Of a DNA stretch of 64,000 nt, positions 25,323-34,678 are shown one piece after another. Source of the stretch: Halalkalibacter alkalisediminis (GTDB lineage Bacteria > Bacillota > Bacilli > Bacillales > Bacillaceae_D); the NCBI RefSeq assembly GCF_028610705.1, contig NZ_JAQQWT010000007.1, forward strand, positions 1 through 64,000. Reading direction: 5' to 3'. The first letter of the stretch is position 1. Every line of letters begins with the position of its first letter. The notes beneath the pieces are model-generated. The model was not told the DNA's origin and did not search any database. It was given only the letters and a program-made list of their open reading frames with translations. The translations under genes and the position numbers were made by a program.

Positions 25323-26228
25323 ATGAACGAAGAAAAAAAAGTTTCAATCGTAGGAGTTCCGATGGATTTGGGACAAATTCGCCGAGGCGTTGACATGGGA
25401 CCAAGTGCATTGAGATATGCAGGATTAATCGAAGAAATTAAAAGCTTGGGGTTTGATGTACAAGATTATGGGGATATTCATATTCATCGTTCTACTACAG
25501 GTACAGATCAAGAACAAAATTTGAAGAACTTGCAAGAGGTGATCAAAACGAGTGAGGAGTTGTGCCTGGAGTTAGATGAAATTATTTCAAAAGGTGGTTT
25601 TCCTCTTGTGCTAGGCGGTGATCACAGTATTAGCATCGGATCAATTGCGGGAATTAGTAAACATTATAAAGAGTTAGGTGTAATCTGGTATGATGCTCAT
25701 GCAGATCTAAACACGGCAGAAACATCGCCATCTGGAAATATTCACGGAATGCCTTTGGCCACAAATATTGGTCTTGGACACCCTTACCTTTTAAATATCG
25801 GTGGCTACTCACCGAAAATTAAACCGGAAAACATAGTGATTGTTGGGGCTAGATCGATAGATGAGGGTGAAAAAGCTTTAATTAGTGAAATGGGGATTAA
25901 AGTATTTACTATGCATGAAATTGATCGTAAAGGCATGACAGCGGTCATGGAAGAAACGATCGCTTATTTAAAAGAGAGAACGGATGGGGTGCATTTAAGT
26001 CTCGATCTTGATGCAATTGACCCAGTCGATGCCCCTGGGGTTGGAACTCCAGTGCTCGGAGGGGTAACCTATCGCGAGAGTCATTTAGCGATGGAAATGC
26101 TAGCGGAAGCCGAGATCATTACATCGGCAGAATTTGTTGAAATCAATCCCATTTTAGATAACAAAAACCAAACAGCAGATGTGGCAACAGAATTAGTTTC
26201 TTCACTACTGGGAAAAAAGTTGATCTAA
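25323..26228 (+). CDS. rocF: Arginase
   Basis: RocF hydrolyses arginine to ornithine and urea with a dinuclear manganese centre. The 301-residue protein carries all metal motifs: [20 protein letters not shown] (D-x-H-x-D) and [16 protein letters not shown] (D-x-D). The substrate loop [14 protein letters not shown] is also present. GAAAGGGG precedes the ATG. A transporter-like gene follows 40 bases later. Confidence 0.95.
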   Translation: MNEEKKVSIVGVPMDLGQIRRGVDMGPSALRYAGLIEEIKSLGFDVQDYGDIHIHRSTTGTDQEQNLKNLQEVIKTSEELCLELDEIISKGGFPLVLGGDHSISIGSIAGISKHYKELGVIWYDAHADLNTAETSPSGNIHGMPLATNIGLGHPYLLNIGGYSPKIKPENIVIVGARSIDEGEKALISEMGIKVFTMHEIDRKGMTAVMEETIAYLKERTDGVHLSLDLDAIDPVDAPGVGTPVLGGVTYRESHLAMEMLAEAEIITSAEFVEINPILDNKNQTADVATELVSSLLGKKLI

Positions 26229-26268
26229 GTGTATAATAAAATTTTTGCAGGATAAAGGAGGTTTTAGT

Positions 26269-27648
26269 TTGGCCGTAGAGGATAGAAAAAAAGTGAAAGA
26301 ACCTATACAAGACAAAACAGAAGCAGCAGATTATTTGCGATTTATTTTACCATCAATGCTTGGAATCTTTTTATTTATGGTTCCTTTAAGCATAGATGGC
26401 AAAATTACGATTCCTATAGCCTTTGTTGCAAACCAGTTGGAGGGTTTATTAATTGGTGTATTACCGGCTCTTATGACGGTGCTTCTACTCATAGTAGCTT
26501 TGTTAAGTGCTTGGATGACGATTATGAAGCCGCAATCCTTGGCAGAGAATGCATTTATGAGAAGTCTCTTTGAGGTTCATCCGGCTTGGTTAATTGTTCG
26601 TATAGTGGGTTTTATCTTTGCAGCAATGACTCTTTTGGAAATGGGCCCTGTGTGGATTTGGTCAGAATATACAGGTGGTTTGCTTTTATATGAATTAATC
26701 CCATTGTTGTTTTCAATTTTCTTATTTGCAGGTTTGTTTTTACCTTTGCTGCTAAACTTTGGCTTGTTGGAGTTGTTTGGCGTGATGCTAAACAAGATTA
26801 TGAGACCAATCTTTACCTTGCCAGGAAGATCTTCGATTGATTGTTTGGCCTCTTGGATGGGGGATGGAACGATTGGCGTTCTGTTGACGAACAAGCAATA
26901 TGAGCAAGGCTATTACACAAAACGTGAAGCAGCTGTCATTGGTACGACCTTTTCAGTAGTCTCCATTACATTTAGCATTGTCATATTAACCTATTTAGAG
27001 TTAGAGCATTTATTTGTTCCGTATTATGTAACGATTGTGTTAGCGGGATTTGTAGCGGCTGTGATTTGTCCGCGAATTCCGCCATTATCCCGAAAACCTA
27101 ATACGTATTTGGTTGCCAATAAGCAGATCGAAGATACGGAGACAAGTGGATTAAGCTTATTTCAATTAGGAATGAAAAAAGCTTTGCAACGAGCGAATTC
27201 AGATAACGGATTTGGTCGTACCGCTAAAGACGGATTTAAAAATGTATTTGATATGTGGTTTGGTGTCATTCCTGTCGTAATGGCTTTAGGGACGATCGCT
27301 CTTGTGACAGCAGAGCACACACCAGTATTTGAGATCCTAGGAGCACCTTTTGTACCATTATTATCAATCATGCAAGTACCGGAAGCGGCTCAAGCCGCTC
27401 AAACAATGGTTGTCGGTTTTGCTGATATGTTTTTACCCGCCGTCATCGGAAGTGGAATTGAAAGTGAATTTACAAAGTTTGTTATCGCTTGTGTTTCGGT
27501 AACGCAACTGATTTACATGTCAGAGGTCGGTGGACTATTACTAGCATCTAAGTTACCAGTATCTTTCTTCGATTTGGTCATTATCTTTCTAGAGCGGACT
27601 CTGATTACATTACCGATTATCGTGTTAATGGCTCATTTAATCTTATGA
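26269..27648 (+). CDS. YjiH-family (Gate domain) membrane transporter
   Basis: About 459 residues, with some ten membrane helices and two nucleoside-recognition (Gate) segments: SWMGDGTIGVLLTNKQYEQG near residue 200 and the C-terminal AAQTMVVGFADMFLPAVIGS. This is the YjiH family, whose substrate is not established. TTG 26269 is the likely start, as AAAGGAGG lies seven bases upstream; the frame open from 26245 would include that site. Because it follows rocF in the same SigL unit, where B. subtilis has the arginine permease RocE nearby, it is a candidate arginine or ornithine carrier. That function is inferred from context only. Confidence 0.78.
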   Translation: MAVEDRKKVKEPIQDKTEAADYLRFILPSMLGIFLFMVPLSIDGKITIPIAFVANQLEGLLIGVLPALMTVLLLIVALLSAWMTIMKPQSLAENAFMRSLFEVHPAWLIVRIVGFIFAAMTLLEMGPVWIWSEYTGGLLLYELIPLLFSIFLFAGLFLPLLLNFGLLELFGVMLNKIMRPIFTLPGRSSIDCLASWMGDGTIGVLLTNKQYEQGYYTKREAAVIGTTFSVVSITFSIVILTYLELEHLFVPYYVTIVLAGFVAAVICPRIPPLSRKPNTYLVANKQIEDTETSGLSLFQLGMKKALQRANSDNGFGRTAKDGFKNVFDMWFGVIPVVMALGTIALVTAEHTPVFEILGAPFVPLLSIMQVPEAAQAAQTMVVGFADMFLPAVIGSGIESEFTKFVIACVSVTQLIYMSEVGGLLLASKLPVSFFDLVIIFLERTLITLPIIVLMAHLIL

Positions 27649-27663
27649 GGTTAGTGTATATGA

Positions 27664-27709
27664 AAAGGAGATCAAACGCAGTTCAACTCGCGTTTGACCT
27701 CCTTTTTTT
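27664..27709 (+). terminator. Intrinsic terminator of the rocF operon
   Basis: A long stem, AAAGGAG-TCAAACGC against GCGTTTGA-CTCCTTT with one mismatch, is followed by seven T residues. The following 240 bases to rocR hold nothing I can identify. Confidence 0.9.
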
Positions 27710-27949
27710 GTGTTCATATATTTAAAATGGAGTTGTAAAATTAATGTTTTTTCAATAGAAACGTAACTTTTTAATGGGAAACAGAGGGTTCTAGTAGTTC
27801 ATTTTTTAAAGACTAGTATTTTAAAGAAACCCACGATATATTCCCTATTTACGCATATGAATAACCTAGTTTCATACATATGCACCATCCACTCTTGTAT
27901 GACATAATCCTCCGAGCGCCAGTCCTATAAAAGACTAGAGGAAGTTCAT

Positions 27950-29365
27950 TTACTTAACTGATATATTTAAACGTTTCATGCGATACTGAAGTGTTTGTCT
28001 ACTTAGTCCAAGCTCGGCTGCTGTATTGGTAATATGAAATTTATGACGTTCTAGTGCTTTGTTAATGTAGAGCTCTTCGGCTTCTAAGAGGTAATCCTTG
28101 AGATTACGAAGAGTTTGCGACTCTTTCTCCCATTCAGCTGGTGATATACCTACAATAGTTTGAGGTGCTTCGACAGCTGTCGCTTTTGTTTTGTTTCTAA
28201 AGTGAAAAGGTAGATGATTGATTTCGATGAGATCTTCATCAATCATTAAATTCATCGCACCTTCAATTACATGCTCAAGCTCCCTTACGTTTCCTGGCCA
28301 GTCATATTGCTTAAAAAGCTGCCATACATCTTGATGTATACCTTTAACATCCATTTGAAACAAATGGTTATATTTTCTGATGAAGAAATCGACTAAGTCC
28401 AAAATATCGTCTTTTCTCTCACGTAAAGCAGGAATAAACAATGAAACAACGCTCAAACGATAATACAAATCTTTTCTTAAACGATCATTCGCAATGGCTT
28501 CTATAGGATCTTCATTAATCGTAGAGAGGATTCTTACATTTACTTTGCGGTCGATCGTATCACCTATACGTCTTATCGATTTTTCTTGTATCGCTCGTAG
28601 TAGCTTTGCTTGTAACATTGGGCTAAGAGAATTAATTTCATCGAGTAATAAAGTACCACCTTCTGCTTGCTCAAATAAACCAGGTCGCTCAGAAGCACCG
28701 GTAAAGGCCCCCTTTTTTGTACCGAATAAAAGGCTTTCTATTAAAGTGTCTGGCATCGCAGCACAGTTTTGCGAAATGAAAGGAGCTTGTGATCGGTCAC
28801 TGCCGTTATGAATACTTTGAGCAAATAATTCTTTACCCGTACCTGTTTCTCCCACAATCATGACAGAGGATGGGGTTCTAGTCGCTCTTTTTGTGTTTTC
28901 AATGACTTCGGTTATTGCCGAGCTACTTCCAATTATGCTGTCGAATGTATACCTGGTATTTCCTTTCTTCTCCATATTTTCTCGTATAAGCCGTTCCAGC
29001 TTTGTCACATCTTTTGCGATCTCAATGGCTCCAATTACCTTCTTGTTATCATAAATAGGGAAGGTATTATTGATGGTCGTAATTTCTTTGCCTTTGTTGT
29101 TGAAATAGGTTTGCTTTACATTTTTTGTTTCTCTCTTTTTTTGGAGAGCGTCTAGCAAGGTGCTTCCTTGGCCGTCTTCAAACTGAAAGACATCAAGCAA
29201 GTCTTTGCTTAATACATCTTCTTGAGTTAAAGATTCAATGGCCATCATTTTTTCATTATAAATGACGGTTTTTCCTTTCTCATCAATGGCATGAATACCC
29301 ACATCTATTTCATCAAGAGCTGTTTCATAAATCTTAATTACTTTATGAAGAGTTTCGTCTTTCAT
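27950..29365 (-). CDS. rocR: RocR, SigL-dependent transcriptional activator
   Basis: RocR is the NtrC/NifA-type enhancer-binding activator of arginine and ornithine catabolism. An N-terminal PAS domain (about residues 20-125) is followed by an AAA+ domain with Walker A VGETGTGKE, the sigma-54 loop KKGAFTGASE, Walker B GGTLLLDEINS and the R-finger region [19 protein letters not shown] Fis-type helix-turn-helix ends the protein (NTAAELGLSRQTLQYRMKRL). ATG 29365 follows GAGGAGG, giving 471 residues. It is divergent from rocD, as in B. subtilis, and is the likely regulator of all three SigL promoters here. Confidence 0.93.
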   Translation of the reverse strand: MKDETLHKVIKIYETALDEIDVGIHAIDEKGKTVIYNEKMMAIESLTQEDVLSKDLLDVFQFEDGQGSTLLDALQKKRETKNVKQTYFNNKGKEITTINNTFPIYDNKKVIGAIEIAKDVTKLERLIRENMEKKGNTRYTFDSIIGSSSAITEVIENTKRATRTPSSVMIVGETGTGKELFAQSIHNGSDRSQAPFISQNCAAMPDTLIESLLFGTKKGAFTGASERPGLFEQAEGGTLLLDEINSLSPMLQAKLLRAIQEKSIRRIGDTIDRKVNVRILSTINEDPIEAIANDRLRKDLYYRLSVVSLFIPALRERKDDILDLVDFFIRKYNHLFQMDVKGIHQDVWQLFKQYDWPGNVRELEHVIEGAMNLMIDEDLIEINHLPFHFRNKTKATAVEAPQTIVGISPAEWEKESQTLRNLKDYLLEAEELYINKALERHKFHITNTAAELGLSRQTLQYRMKRLNISVK

Positions 29366-29513
29366 GATTTGTAAACCTCCTCTTTTCATCTTTATCTTAC
29401 GTCTACTCGAGGCTTTACGCAAAGAAAATTTTCTATTCATGTATAAAAAGCAAAAAAAATTTTCCTTTTCTTAGATTAGAAGCCATCCACGTTATGGAAA
29501 TTCTCTCTTTATA
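29366..29513. promoter_or_regulatory. rocR-rocD divergent control region
   Basis: This AT-rich region has two similar tracts, GCAAAGAAAATTTTC (about 29419-29433) and GCAAAAAAAATTTTCC (about 29449-29464). They share the GCAAA/TTTTC pattern of the putative RocR sites before rocA and rocF and are the likely enhancer region for rocD and site of rocR autoregulation. Exact sites are not resolved. Confidence 0.4.
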
Positions 29514-29529
29514 TGGCACAGAACTTGCA
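29514..29529 (+). promoter_or_regulatory. SigL (-24/-12) promoter of rocD
   Basis: TGGCAC-AGAAC-TTGCA is an exact sigma-54 consensus, 49 bases before the rocD start. Confidence 0.92.
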
Positions 29530-29578
29530 TAGTATAAAGTAATGAATAAATAGCTAGTTAATAAGGGAGGAAACAACC

Positions 29579-30772
29579 ATGACTAATACAAAGACCATTA
29601 TTGAAAAAACTGAGAAATTTGGAGCAAAGAACTATCATCCACTTCCAATTGTCATTTCAGAAGCAAAGGGAGCATGGGTGAAGGACCCTGAAGGCAACCG
29701 TTACCTAGACATGCTGAGCGCTTATTCGGCTGTAAATCAAGGGCACTGCCATCCTAAAATTGTGGAAGCTTTAAAAAATCAAGCAGAAAAAATAACTTTA
29801 ACCTCTAGAGCGTTTCATAACGATCAATTAGGACTCTTTTATGAAAAAGTATCTGCCTTAACAGGTAAAGATATGATTTTGCCAATGAATACAGGGGCTG
29901 AGGCGGTTGAGACAGCGGTAAAAGCTGCGAGAAGATGGGCTTATGACATAAAAGGAGTGGCCGACAACCAAGCTGAGATCATTGTTTGTGAGGATAATTT
30001 TCACGGACGGACAATGACTGCTGTTTCCTTATCTTCAAACGATGAGTACAAAAGAGGATTTGGTCCAATGTTGCCTGGAATTAAGATCATTCCATATGGT
30101 GATTTGGAAGCATTAAAGCAGGCTATTAATCCCAGAACAGCAGCCTTTTTACTTGAGCCGATTCAAGGGGAAGCGGGCATTATCATTCCTCCAACTGGAT
30201 TCTTAAAAGCTGCTTACGATTTGTGTAAGCAAGAAAATGTCTTGTTTATTGCTGATGAGATTCAAGCAGGTTTAGGTCGATCAGGAAAATTATTTGCATG
30301 TGATTGGGAAGAGGTAAAGCCAGATATGTATATTTTAGGGAAAGCCTTAGGTGGCGGTGTATTTCCAATCTCAGTTGTTGCGGCAAATCAAGATGTTTTG
30401 GGAGTGTTTGAACCTGGTTCTCACGGCTCGACATTTGGCGGAAATCCACTAGCTTGTGCGGTTTCCATTGCAGCACTTGAAGTTATTGATGAAGAGAATC
30501 TAGTGGAACGTTCGCTTGAGTTAGGCAATTATTTGTTTGAAAAGTTGTGCGGAATTACTAATCCGCTTATCAAAGAGGTAAGAGGTAAAGGTTTGTTTAT
30601 CGGAGTTGAACTTAAAGAACCAGCAAGAAAATACTGTGAACAGTTAAAAGAAGAAGGTTTGTTATGTAAAGAAACGCATGAAAATGTTATTCGTTTTGCA
30701 CCACCTCTTGTTATTAAGAAGGAAGACCTTGACTGGGCTATCGAAAAAATTTATAAGGTACTCCAAGCGTAA
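29579..30772 (+). CDS. rocD: Ornithine aminotransferase
   Basis: RocD converts ornithine and 2-oxoglutarate to glutamate semialdehyde and glutamate, linking arginase to RocA. This class III PLP enzyme has 397 residues: [20 protein letters not shown] near residue 105, the aromatic platform [33 protein letters not shown] with the cofactor Asp, and the Schiff-base lysine in [12 protein letters not shown] near residue 255. AAGGGAGGAAA precedes the ATG. It is a single-gene unit, unlike the B. subtilis rocDEF operon. Confidence 0.95.
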   Translation: MTNTKTIIEKTEKFGAKNYHPLPIVISEAKGAWVKDPEGNRYLDMLSAYSAVNQGHCHPKIVEALKNQAEKITLTSRAFHNDQLGLFYEKVSALTGKDMILPMNTGAEAVETAVKAARRWAYDIKGVADNQAEIIVCEDNFHGRTMTAVSLSSNDEYKRGFGPMLPGIKIIPYGDLEALKQAINPRTAAFLLEPIQGEAGIIIPPTGFLKAAYDLCKQENVLFIADEIQAGLGRSGKLFACDWEEVKPDMYILGKALGGGVFPISVVAANQDVLGVFEPGSHGSTFGGNPLACAVSIAALEVIDEENLVERSLELGNYLFEKLCGITNPLIKEVRGKGLFIGVELKEPARKYCEQLKEEGLLCKETHENVIRFAPPLVIKKEDLDWAIEKIYKVLQA

Positions 30773-30941
30773 GGCTAAGATGGTTTCAAATAAAAAATGG
30801 AGGGGGAAGGAAAAGGGGGTAAATAAACGCTTTTATTTCGATTATTTGCAGTTGGGTAGTAAACGCTTTCCTCGGTTACTTGATTAATGCTCGTCGTTCA
30901 TGTACGATTTCTTTATCTAAATAAATAAGTAGGGGAAAAAC

Positions 30942-31385
30942 ATGGGCGCAGAGACATACAGATTAGCAGAATCAATTGGCTATAAAATAACGAATACAGC
31001 TAAATTAGTGACAAGCCGACTTAATCAAAACTTTAAAAATCATGACTTACCTGTCACGCATGAACAATGGTCCATCATGATTAGATTGTGGGAGGAAGAC
31101 GGATTAACGCAAAATAAATTGGCTGCGATGACTAATAGAGATTCGCCAAGCATCTCTAGACTGATCAATAATATGATAAAAAGAGATCTCGTAACACGAA
31201 TTGTTCATCCTGTTGACAAAAGGACGAATTTGATTTTTTTGACTGCTACAGGTAAGAAATTACAAGAAGCGATGATCGAACAAGCACAATTGACGGTTGA
31301 TCAAATATCCACTGGAATTTCAAAAGAAGAGATGGCCACATTTTTAAAAGTCTTAGAAAAAATTGACCGTAATTTAACAGATTAA
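30942..31385 (+). CDS. MarR-family transcriptional regulator
   Basis: The 147-residue protein has the winged helix-turn-helix of MarR regulators: LTQNKLAAMTNRDSPSISRL (recognition helix), then DLVTRIVHPVDKRTNLIFLT (wing). Dimerisation helices flank this core. Its ligand and targets are unknown. Its nearest neighbours are rocD upstream and the siderophore importer downstream, each with its own promoter, so linkage to either is unproven. GTAGGGG lies before the ATG; the 168 bases between rocD and this gene hold no supported feature. Confidence 0.85.
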   Translation: MGAETYRLAESIGYKITNTAKLVTSRLNQNFKNHDLPVTHEQWSIMIRLWEEDGLTQNKLAAMTNRDSPSISRLINNMIKRDLVTRIVHPVDKRTNLIFLTATGKKLQEAMIEQAQLTVDQISTGISKEEMATFLKVLEKIDRNLTD

Positions 31386-31388
31386 TAG

Positions 31389-31427
31389 GACGCTCCTTTT
31401 CATAAATGAGAATGGAGTGTTTTTTTA
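31389..31427 (+). terminator. Intrinsic terminator of the MarR gene
   Basis: ACGCTCC pairs with GGAGTGT (one G-U), with an inner TTCAT/ATGAG pairing, followed by seven T residues. Confidence 0.82.
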
Positions 31428-31580
31428 TTTTTAAAATTAGGTCAGGTAAAAAGTGCTGTATTTATTTGTTTAGACAACTATGAAGTTAATAAATGATAAA
31501 TATGTTTTAGTTTTGTGCTGTTTTAATAATAGATCAATAAAATGATTTAGTTGTTTAAACAATTAATTGGATATTTAATA

Positions 31581-31610
31581 TTGACAATCATTATCGGTTA
31601 GCTTTAGAAT
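31581..31610 (+). promoter_or_regulatory. SigA promoter of the siderophore importer operon
   Basis: TTGACA (31581-31586), an 18-base spacer and TAGAAT (31605-31610). The first Fur box overlaps the -35 and spacer, so bound Fur would block polymerase. Confidence 0.7.
31582..31596. promoter_or_regulatory. Fur box 1
   Basis: TGACAATCATTATCG matches the 7-1-7 Fur consensus TGATAAT-N-ATTATCA with two mismatches. It lies inside the promoter. Confidence 0.7.
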
Positions 31611-31620
31611 GACAATAGAA

Positions 31621-31635
31621 CGATAATCATTATCA
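31621..31635. promoter_or_regulatory. Fur box 2
   Basis: CGATAATCATTATCA differs from the 7-1-7 consensus only in its first base. It lies ten bases after the -10, near the transcription start. Confidence 0.85.
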
Positions 31636-31666
31636 ATGTTATTCGTTTTCTTTTTTTGATCGTAAT

Positions 31667-31681
31667 TGATTATGATTATCA
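31667..31681. promoter_or_regulatory. Fur box 3
   Basis: TGATTATGATTATCA differs from the consensus by one base. It is downstream of the presumed start, in the leader. Confidence 0.78.
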
Positions 31682-31772
31682 TTTGCGGGGGTAAGGAGGC
31701 TTAGGCTAAGAGAAGGAATATGATTCGGTCTCATTGGAATAAATTTTTTAAGTAGAAAGAGCAGGACCTTTT

Positions 31773-32726
31773 ATGCGCAAAAGCTATTTAGTCATTATAT
31801 TAGTTGTTTTATCCATTACTTCTTTGTTTATAGGGGTTAGAGATTTATCCCCATTAGATATTTTCCGATTGACTGAAGATCAAATTAAAACACTATGGAT
31901 TGTACGATTTCCGAGATTAGTGAGTATTATTATCGCTGGTGTAGGGATGAGTGTTTGTGGATTGATTATGCAACAGTTAACAAGAAATCGATTTGTTTCA
32001 CCAACAACAGCTGGAACATTGGATTCTGCTAGGCTTGGAATCTTAGTGTCTTTAATTCTATTTACTTCTGCGAGTCCTCTTCAAAAAATGGCGGTTGCCT
32101 TTGCGTTTGCTTTAGCGGGGACGTTCATCTTTATGAAAATATTAGAACGTATTAAATTTAAAGATACGATTTTCATCCCTCTTGTAGGATTAATGTTTGG
32201 AAATATTGTAAGTTCCATTACAACGTTTTTTGCTTACAGATATGATTTAATTCAAAACATGTCTGCTTGGTTACAGGGGAACTTCGCTTCAATAGTAAAA
32301 GGGAGCTATGAACTTCTATACATAAGTATTCCGGTGTTAATTATTGCTTATATTTTTGCTAACCGATTTACAGTAGCTGGAATGGGAGAAGAGTTTTCCG
32401 TTAACCTAGGTTTAAATTACAAACAAGTGGTGAATATCGGATTGGTTATTGTTGCGTTAATCACGTCAGTCGTTGTTCTAACAGTAGGAATGATTCCATT
32501 TTTAGGTCTTATAATTCCCAATATAGTAACCATCTATAAAGGTGATAACCTTAGAGAAAATTTGCCATATACAGCATTACTCGGGGCGATATTTGTTCTG
32601 TTCTGTGACATATTAGGACGTTTACTAATCTTTCCATATGAGATTGCGATTGGTCTCACCGTTGGAGTTATTGGTAGCGCGATATTTCTTTATTTATTGT
32701 TAAGGAGAAAGACTTATGGGCTATAA
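31773..32726 (+). CDS. yclN: Siderophore ABC importer permease 1 (YclN-like)
   Basis: This FecCD-type integral membrane permease has 317 residues and about nine helices. Family marks are IVRFPRLVSIIIAGVGMSVC near residue 45 and the ATPase-coupling segment TVGMIPFLGLIIPNIV near residue 235. Its order with a second permease, ATPase and binding protein, and its sequence style, fit B. subtilis YclNOPQ, the petrobactin importer. It overlaps yclO by 11 bases, so the two are translationally coupled. The binding site before the ATG (AGCAGGACC) is weak. Fur boxes upstream show iron control. Confidence 0.88.
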   Translation: MRKSYLVIILVVLSITSLFIGVRDLSPLDIFRLTEDQIKTLWIVRFPRLVSIIIAGVGMSVCGLIMQQLTRNRFVSPTTAGTLDSARLGILVSLILFTSASPLQKMAVAFAFALAGTFIFMKILERIKFKDTIFIPLVGLMFGNIVSSITTFFAYRYDLIQNMSAWLQGNFASIVKGSYELLYISIPVLIIAYIFANRFTVAGMGEEFSVNLGLNYKQVVNIGLVIVALITSVVVLTVGMIPFLGLIIPNIVTIYKGDNLRENLPYTALLGAIFVLFCDILGRLLIFPYEIAIGLTVGVIGSAIFLYLLLRRKTYGL

Positions 32727-33666
32727 AGGAAAATTAGTTACTTTACTTATAATAGCAATAGGGCTCATCATTCTCTATTTAACGATAGGTGCAAATGGCA
32801 ACTGGGAATATGTGTTGCCAAGGAGAGGCTACAAAATAGCAGCCATTGTTTTAACGGGTGCTGCAATCGCATTTTCAACGATGGTGTTTCAAACCATTAC
32901 GAATAACCGGATTTTAACTCCAAGTATTATTGGATTAGACTCGCTATACATGTTGATACAGACATTCATTATCTTTACATTCGGTTCTTTAAGTATTGTG
33001 ATGGTGAATAAACACTTAAATTTTGCTGTTTCAGTCGTTTTAATGATTGTTTTTGCAGGGCTGTTTTATAAAATACTCTTTAAAAAAGAAGGAAATAATA
33101 TTTATTTTCTACTACTAGTGGGACTCATTTTTGGTACTTTGTTTGGTAGTTTAACTACATTTATGCAAGTGTTAATTGATCCAAATGAATTCTTAATGGT
33201 CCAAAATCGAATGTTTGCTAGCTTTAACAATGTGAACACCGATATACTAGGTTTCGCCTTTATCATGATCATTCTATTAACCATATATTTCTACCGTTAT
33301 GTTAAATTCTTAGATATTTTGTCTCTTGGAAGAGATCATGCGGTGAATTTAGGTATTGACTATGATCATGTTATAAAAAGATTATTAATTATTGTTGCCA
33401 TTCTCGTTTCTATTGCAACAGCATTGGTAGGTCCGATTACTTTCTTAGGCTTACTTGTCGCAAACGTTGCCCATGAGTTTATGAAAACACACCAACATAA
33501 ATATTTAATAACGGGCTCAATTTTGATAAGTATCATTGCTCTTGTTGGGGGACAGCTAATTGTTGAAAGAATCTTTACGTTTTCCACGCCGCTAAGTGTC
33601 ATAATCAACTTTACCGGTGGTGTTTACTTCCTATATCTATTATTAAAGGAGACTAAAAAATGGTAG
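32716..33666 (+). CDS. yclO: Siderophore ABC importer permease 2 (YclO-like)
   Basis: The second FecCD permease subunit has 316 residues. It shows LPRRGYKIAAIVLTGAAIAF near residue 35 and the conserved coupling region GPITFLGLLVANVAHEFM near residue 250. AAGGAGAAAGACTT before the ATG lies in the end of yclN. The last four codons overlap the next gene, giving a tight run yclN-yclO-yclP. The two permeases form a heterodimeric channel. Confidence 0.88.
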   Translation: MGYKGKLVTLLIIAIGLIILYLTIGANGNWEYVLPRRGYKIAAIVLTGAAIAFSTMVFQTITNNRILTPSIIGLDSLYMLIQTFIIFTFGSLSIVMVNKHLNFAVSVVLMIVFAGLFYKILFKKEGNNIYFLLLVGLIFGTLFGSLTTFMQVLIDPNEFLMVQNRMFASFNNVNTDILGFAFIMIILLTIYFYRYVKFLDILSLGRDHAVNLGIDYDHVIKRLLIIVAILVSIATALVGPITFLGLLVANVAHEFMKTHQHKYLITGSILISIIALVGGQLIVERIFTFSTPLSVIINFTGGVYFLYLLLKETKKW

Positions 33667-34418
33667 AAGTTATTAACGTTTCAAAACAATATGCTTCAAA
33701 GAGTGTTGTTGAAAATGTCTCTGTTAGCATTAGAAAAGGTAAAATTACATCATTTATAGGTCCAAATGGAGCTGGAAAAAGTACACTACTTTCCATCGTT
33801 AGTCGTTTAATTGCGAAAGACAGTGGGGAAGTAAAGATTGATGATATTGATATTAGTAAAACGAAAAGTAATGTGTTAGCTAAAAAAATCTCCATTTTAA
33901 AGCAGTCTAATCATTTAGCTATTCGTCTTACAATTCGAGACCTTGTCTCGTTTGGACGATTTCCTTATTCACAAGGAAATTTAACAAAGGAAGATATTAA
34001 ACATGTGGATGAAGCCATTCGATACATGGACCTTGAGGATATGCAAGATAAGTTCTTAGATCAGCTTAGTGGTGGTCAGAGACAACGAGCTCATATTGCA
34101 ATGGTCATTGCTCAAGACACTGAGTATATTCTACTCGATGAGCCACTAAATAATTTAGATATGAAACACTCTGTTCAAATTATGAAGGTCTTGCGAAAAA
34201 TGGTAGATGAATTAGGGAAGACGATTGTCATTGTTTTACATGATATTAACTTTGCTTCCTGTTATTCGGACTTCATAGTGGCATTAAAAGATGGAAAGAT
34301 TGTGAAGGAAGGTCCTGCTCAAGAGATCATTGATAATGCTGTCTTAAGAGAAATTTATGATATGGATATTCCGATTAACTGTGTTGGTGACAAAAAGATT
34401 TGTGTTTATTTTGCGTAA
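33660..34418 (+). CDS. yclP: Siderophore ABC importer ATPase (YclP-like)
   Basis: The 252-residue cytoplasmic ATPase has all the ABC motifs: Walker A FIGPNGAGKSTLLS, Q-loop ILKQSNHLAIRLT, signature LDQLSGGQRQRAHIAMV, Walker B YILLDEPLNNLDMKHS and H-loop VIVLHDINFASCYSD. The family is that of FepC/FhuC iron-chelate transporters. AAAGGAGACTAAAAA precedes the ATG, which overlaps the yclO stop region. Confidence 0.92.
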   Translation: MVEVINVSKQYASKSVVENVSVSIRKGKITSFIGPNGAGKSTLLSIVSRLIAKDSGEVKIDDIDISKTKSNVLAKKISILKQSNHLAIRLTIRDLVSFGRFPYSQGNLTKEDIKHVDEAIRYMDLEDMQDKFLDQLSGGQRQRAHIAMVIAQDTEYILLDEPLNNLDMKHSVQIMKVLRKMVDELGKTIVIVLHDINFASCYSDFIVALKDGKIVKEGPAQEIIDNAVLREIYDMDIPINCVGDKKICVYFA

Positions 34419-34528
34419 ATTTAACTTTGGTTAGTTAATGAAATTGATCGTTACGTTTCGAGTTCCTAAGGCCTAGGTTTAAGCAATTGCACCTCGCTAC
34501 CAAGACTATCAATCTCTTTGATTATATA

Positions 34529-34558
34529 TAGAGTTTGTTCTGTTTGGAACAAACTCTA
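34529..34558 (+). repeat. 12-bp perfect hairpin between yclP and yclQ
   Basis: TAGAGTTTGTTC (34529-34540) pairs perfectly with GAACAAACTCTA (34547-34558) around a 6-base loop. No T-tail follows directly, so it may protect the 3' end of the upstream mRNA rather than terminate. Confidence 0.65.
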
Positions 34559-34559
34559 G

Positions 34560-34588
34560 CAGTGAGAGAAACCACTGTATTTTTTTAA
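34560..34588 (+). terminator. Intrinsic terminator candidate between yclP and yclQ
   Basis: CAGTG pairs with CACTG around an 8-base loop, followed by TATTTTTTT. The stem is short, so read-through into yclQ is likely. Confidence 0.55.
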
Positions 34589-34595
34589 TTAAGTA

Positions 34596-34610
34596 TGAGA
34601 ATTATTCTCA
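34596..34610. promoter_or_regulatory. Fur box 4, before yclQ
   Basis: TGAGAATTATTCTCA is a perfect 15-base palindrome in the 7-1-7 layout of Fur boxes, 68 bases before yclQ. It suggests a separate iron-controlled promoter for the binding protein gene. Confidence 0.78.
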
Positions 34611-34678
34611 TGAGAAAACGCAGTAGGGGAGTCATTGCATGTTTTAAATAAAATATAAAAATTAGGAGTGAGTAGAGG

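Noticed and set aside
30678-30887. 69-codon frame after rocD
   Set aside because: It begins inside rocD in another frame and has a lysine/arginine-rich chance composition. The interval before the MarR gene holds no supported gene.
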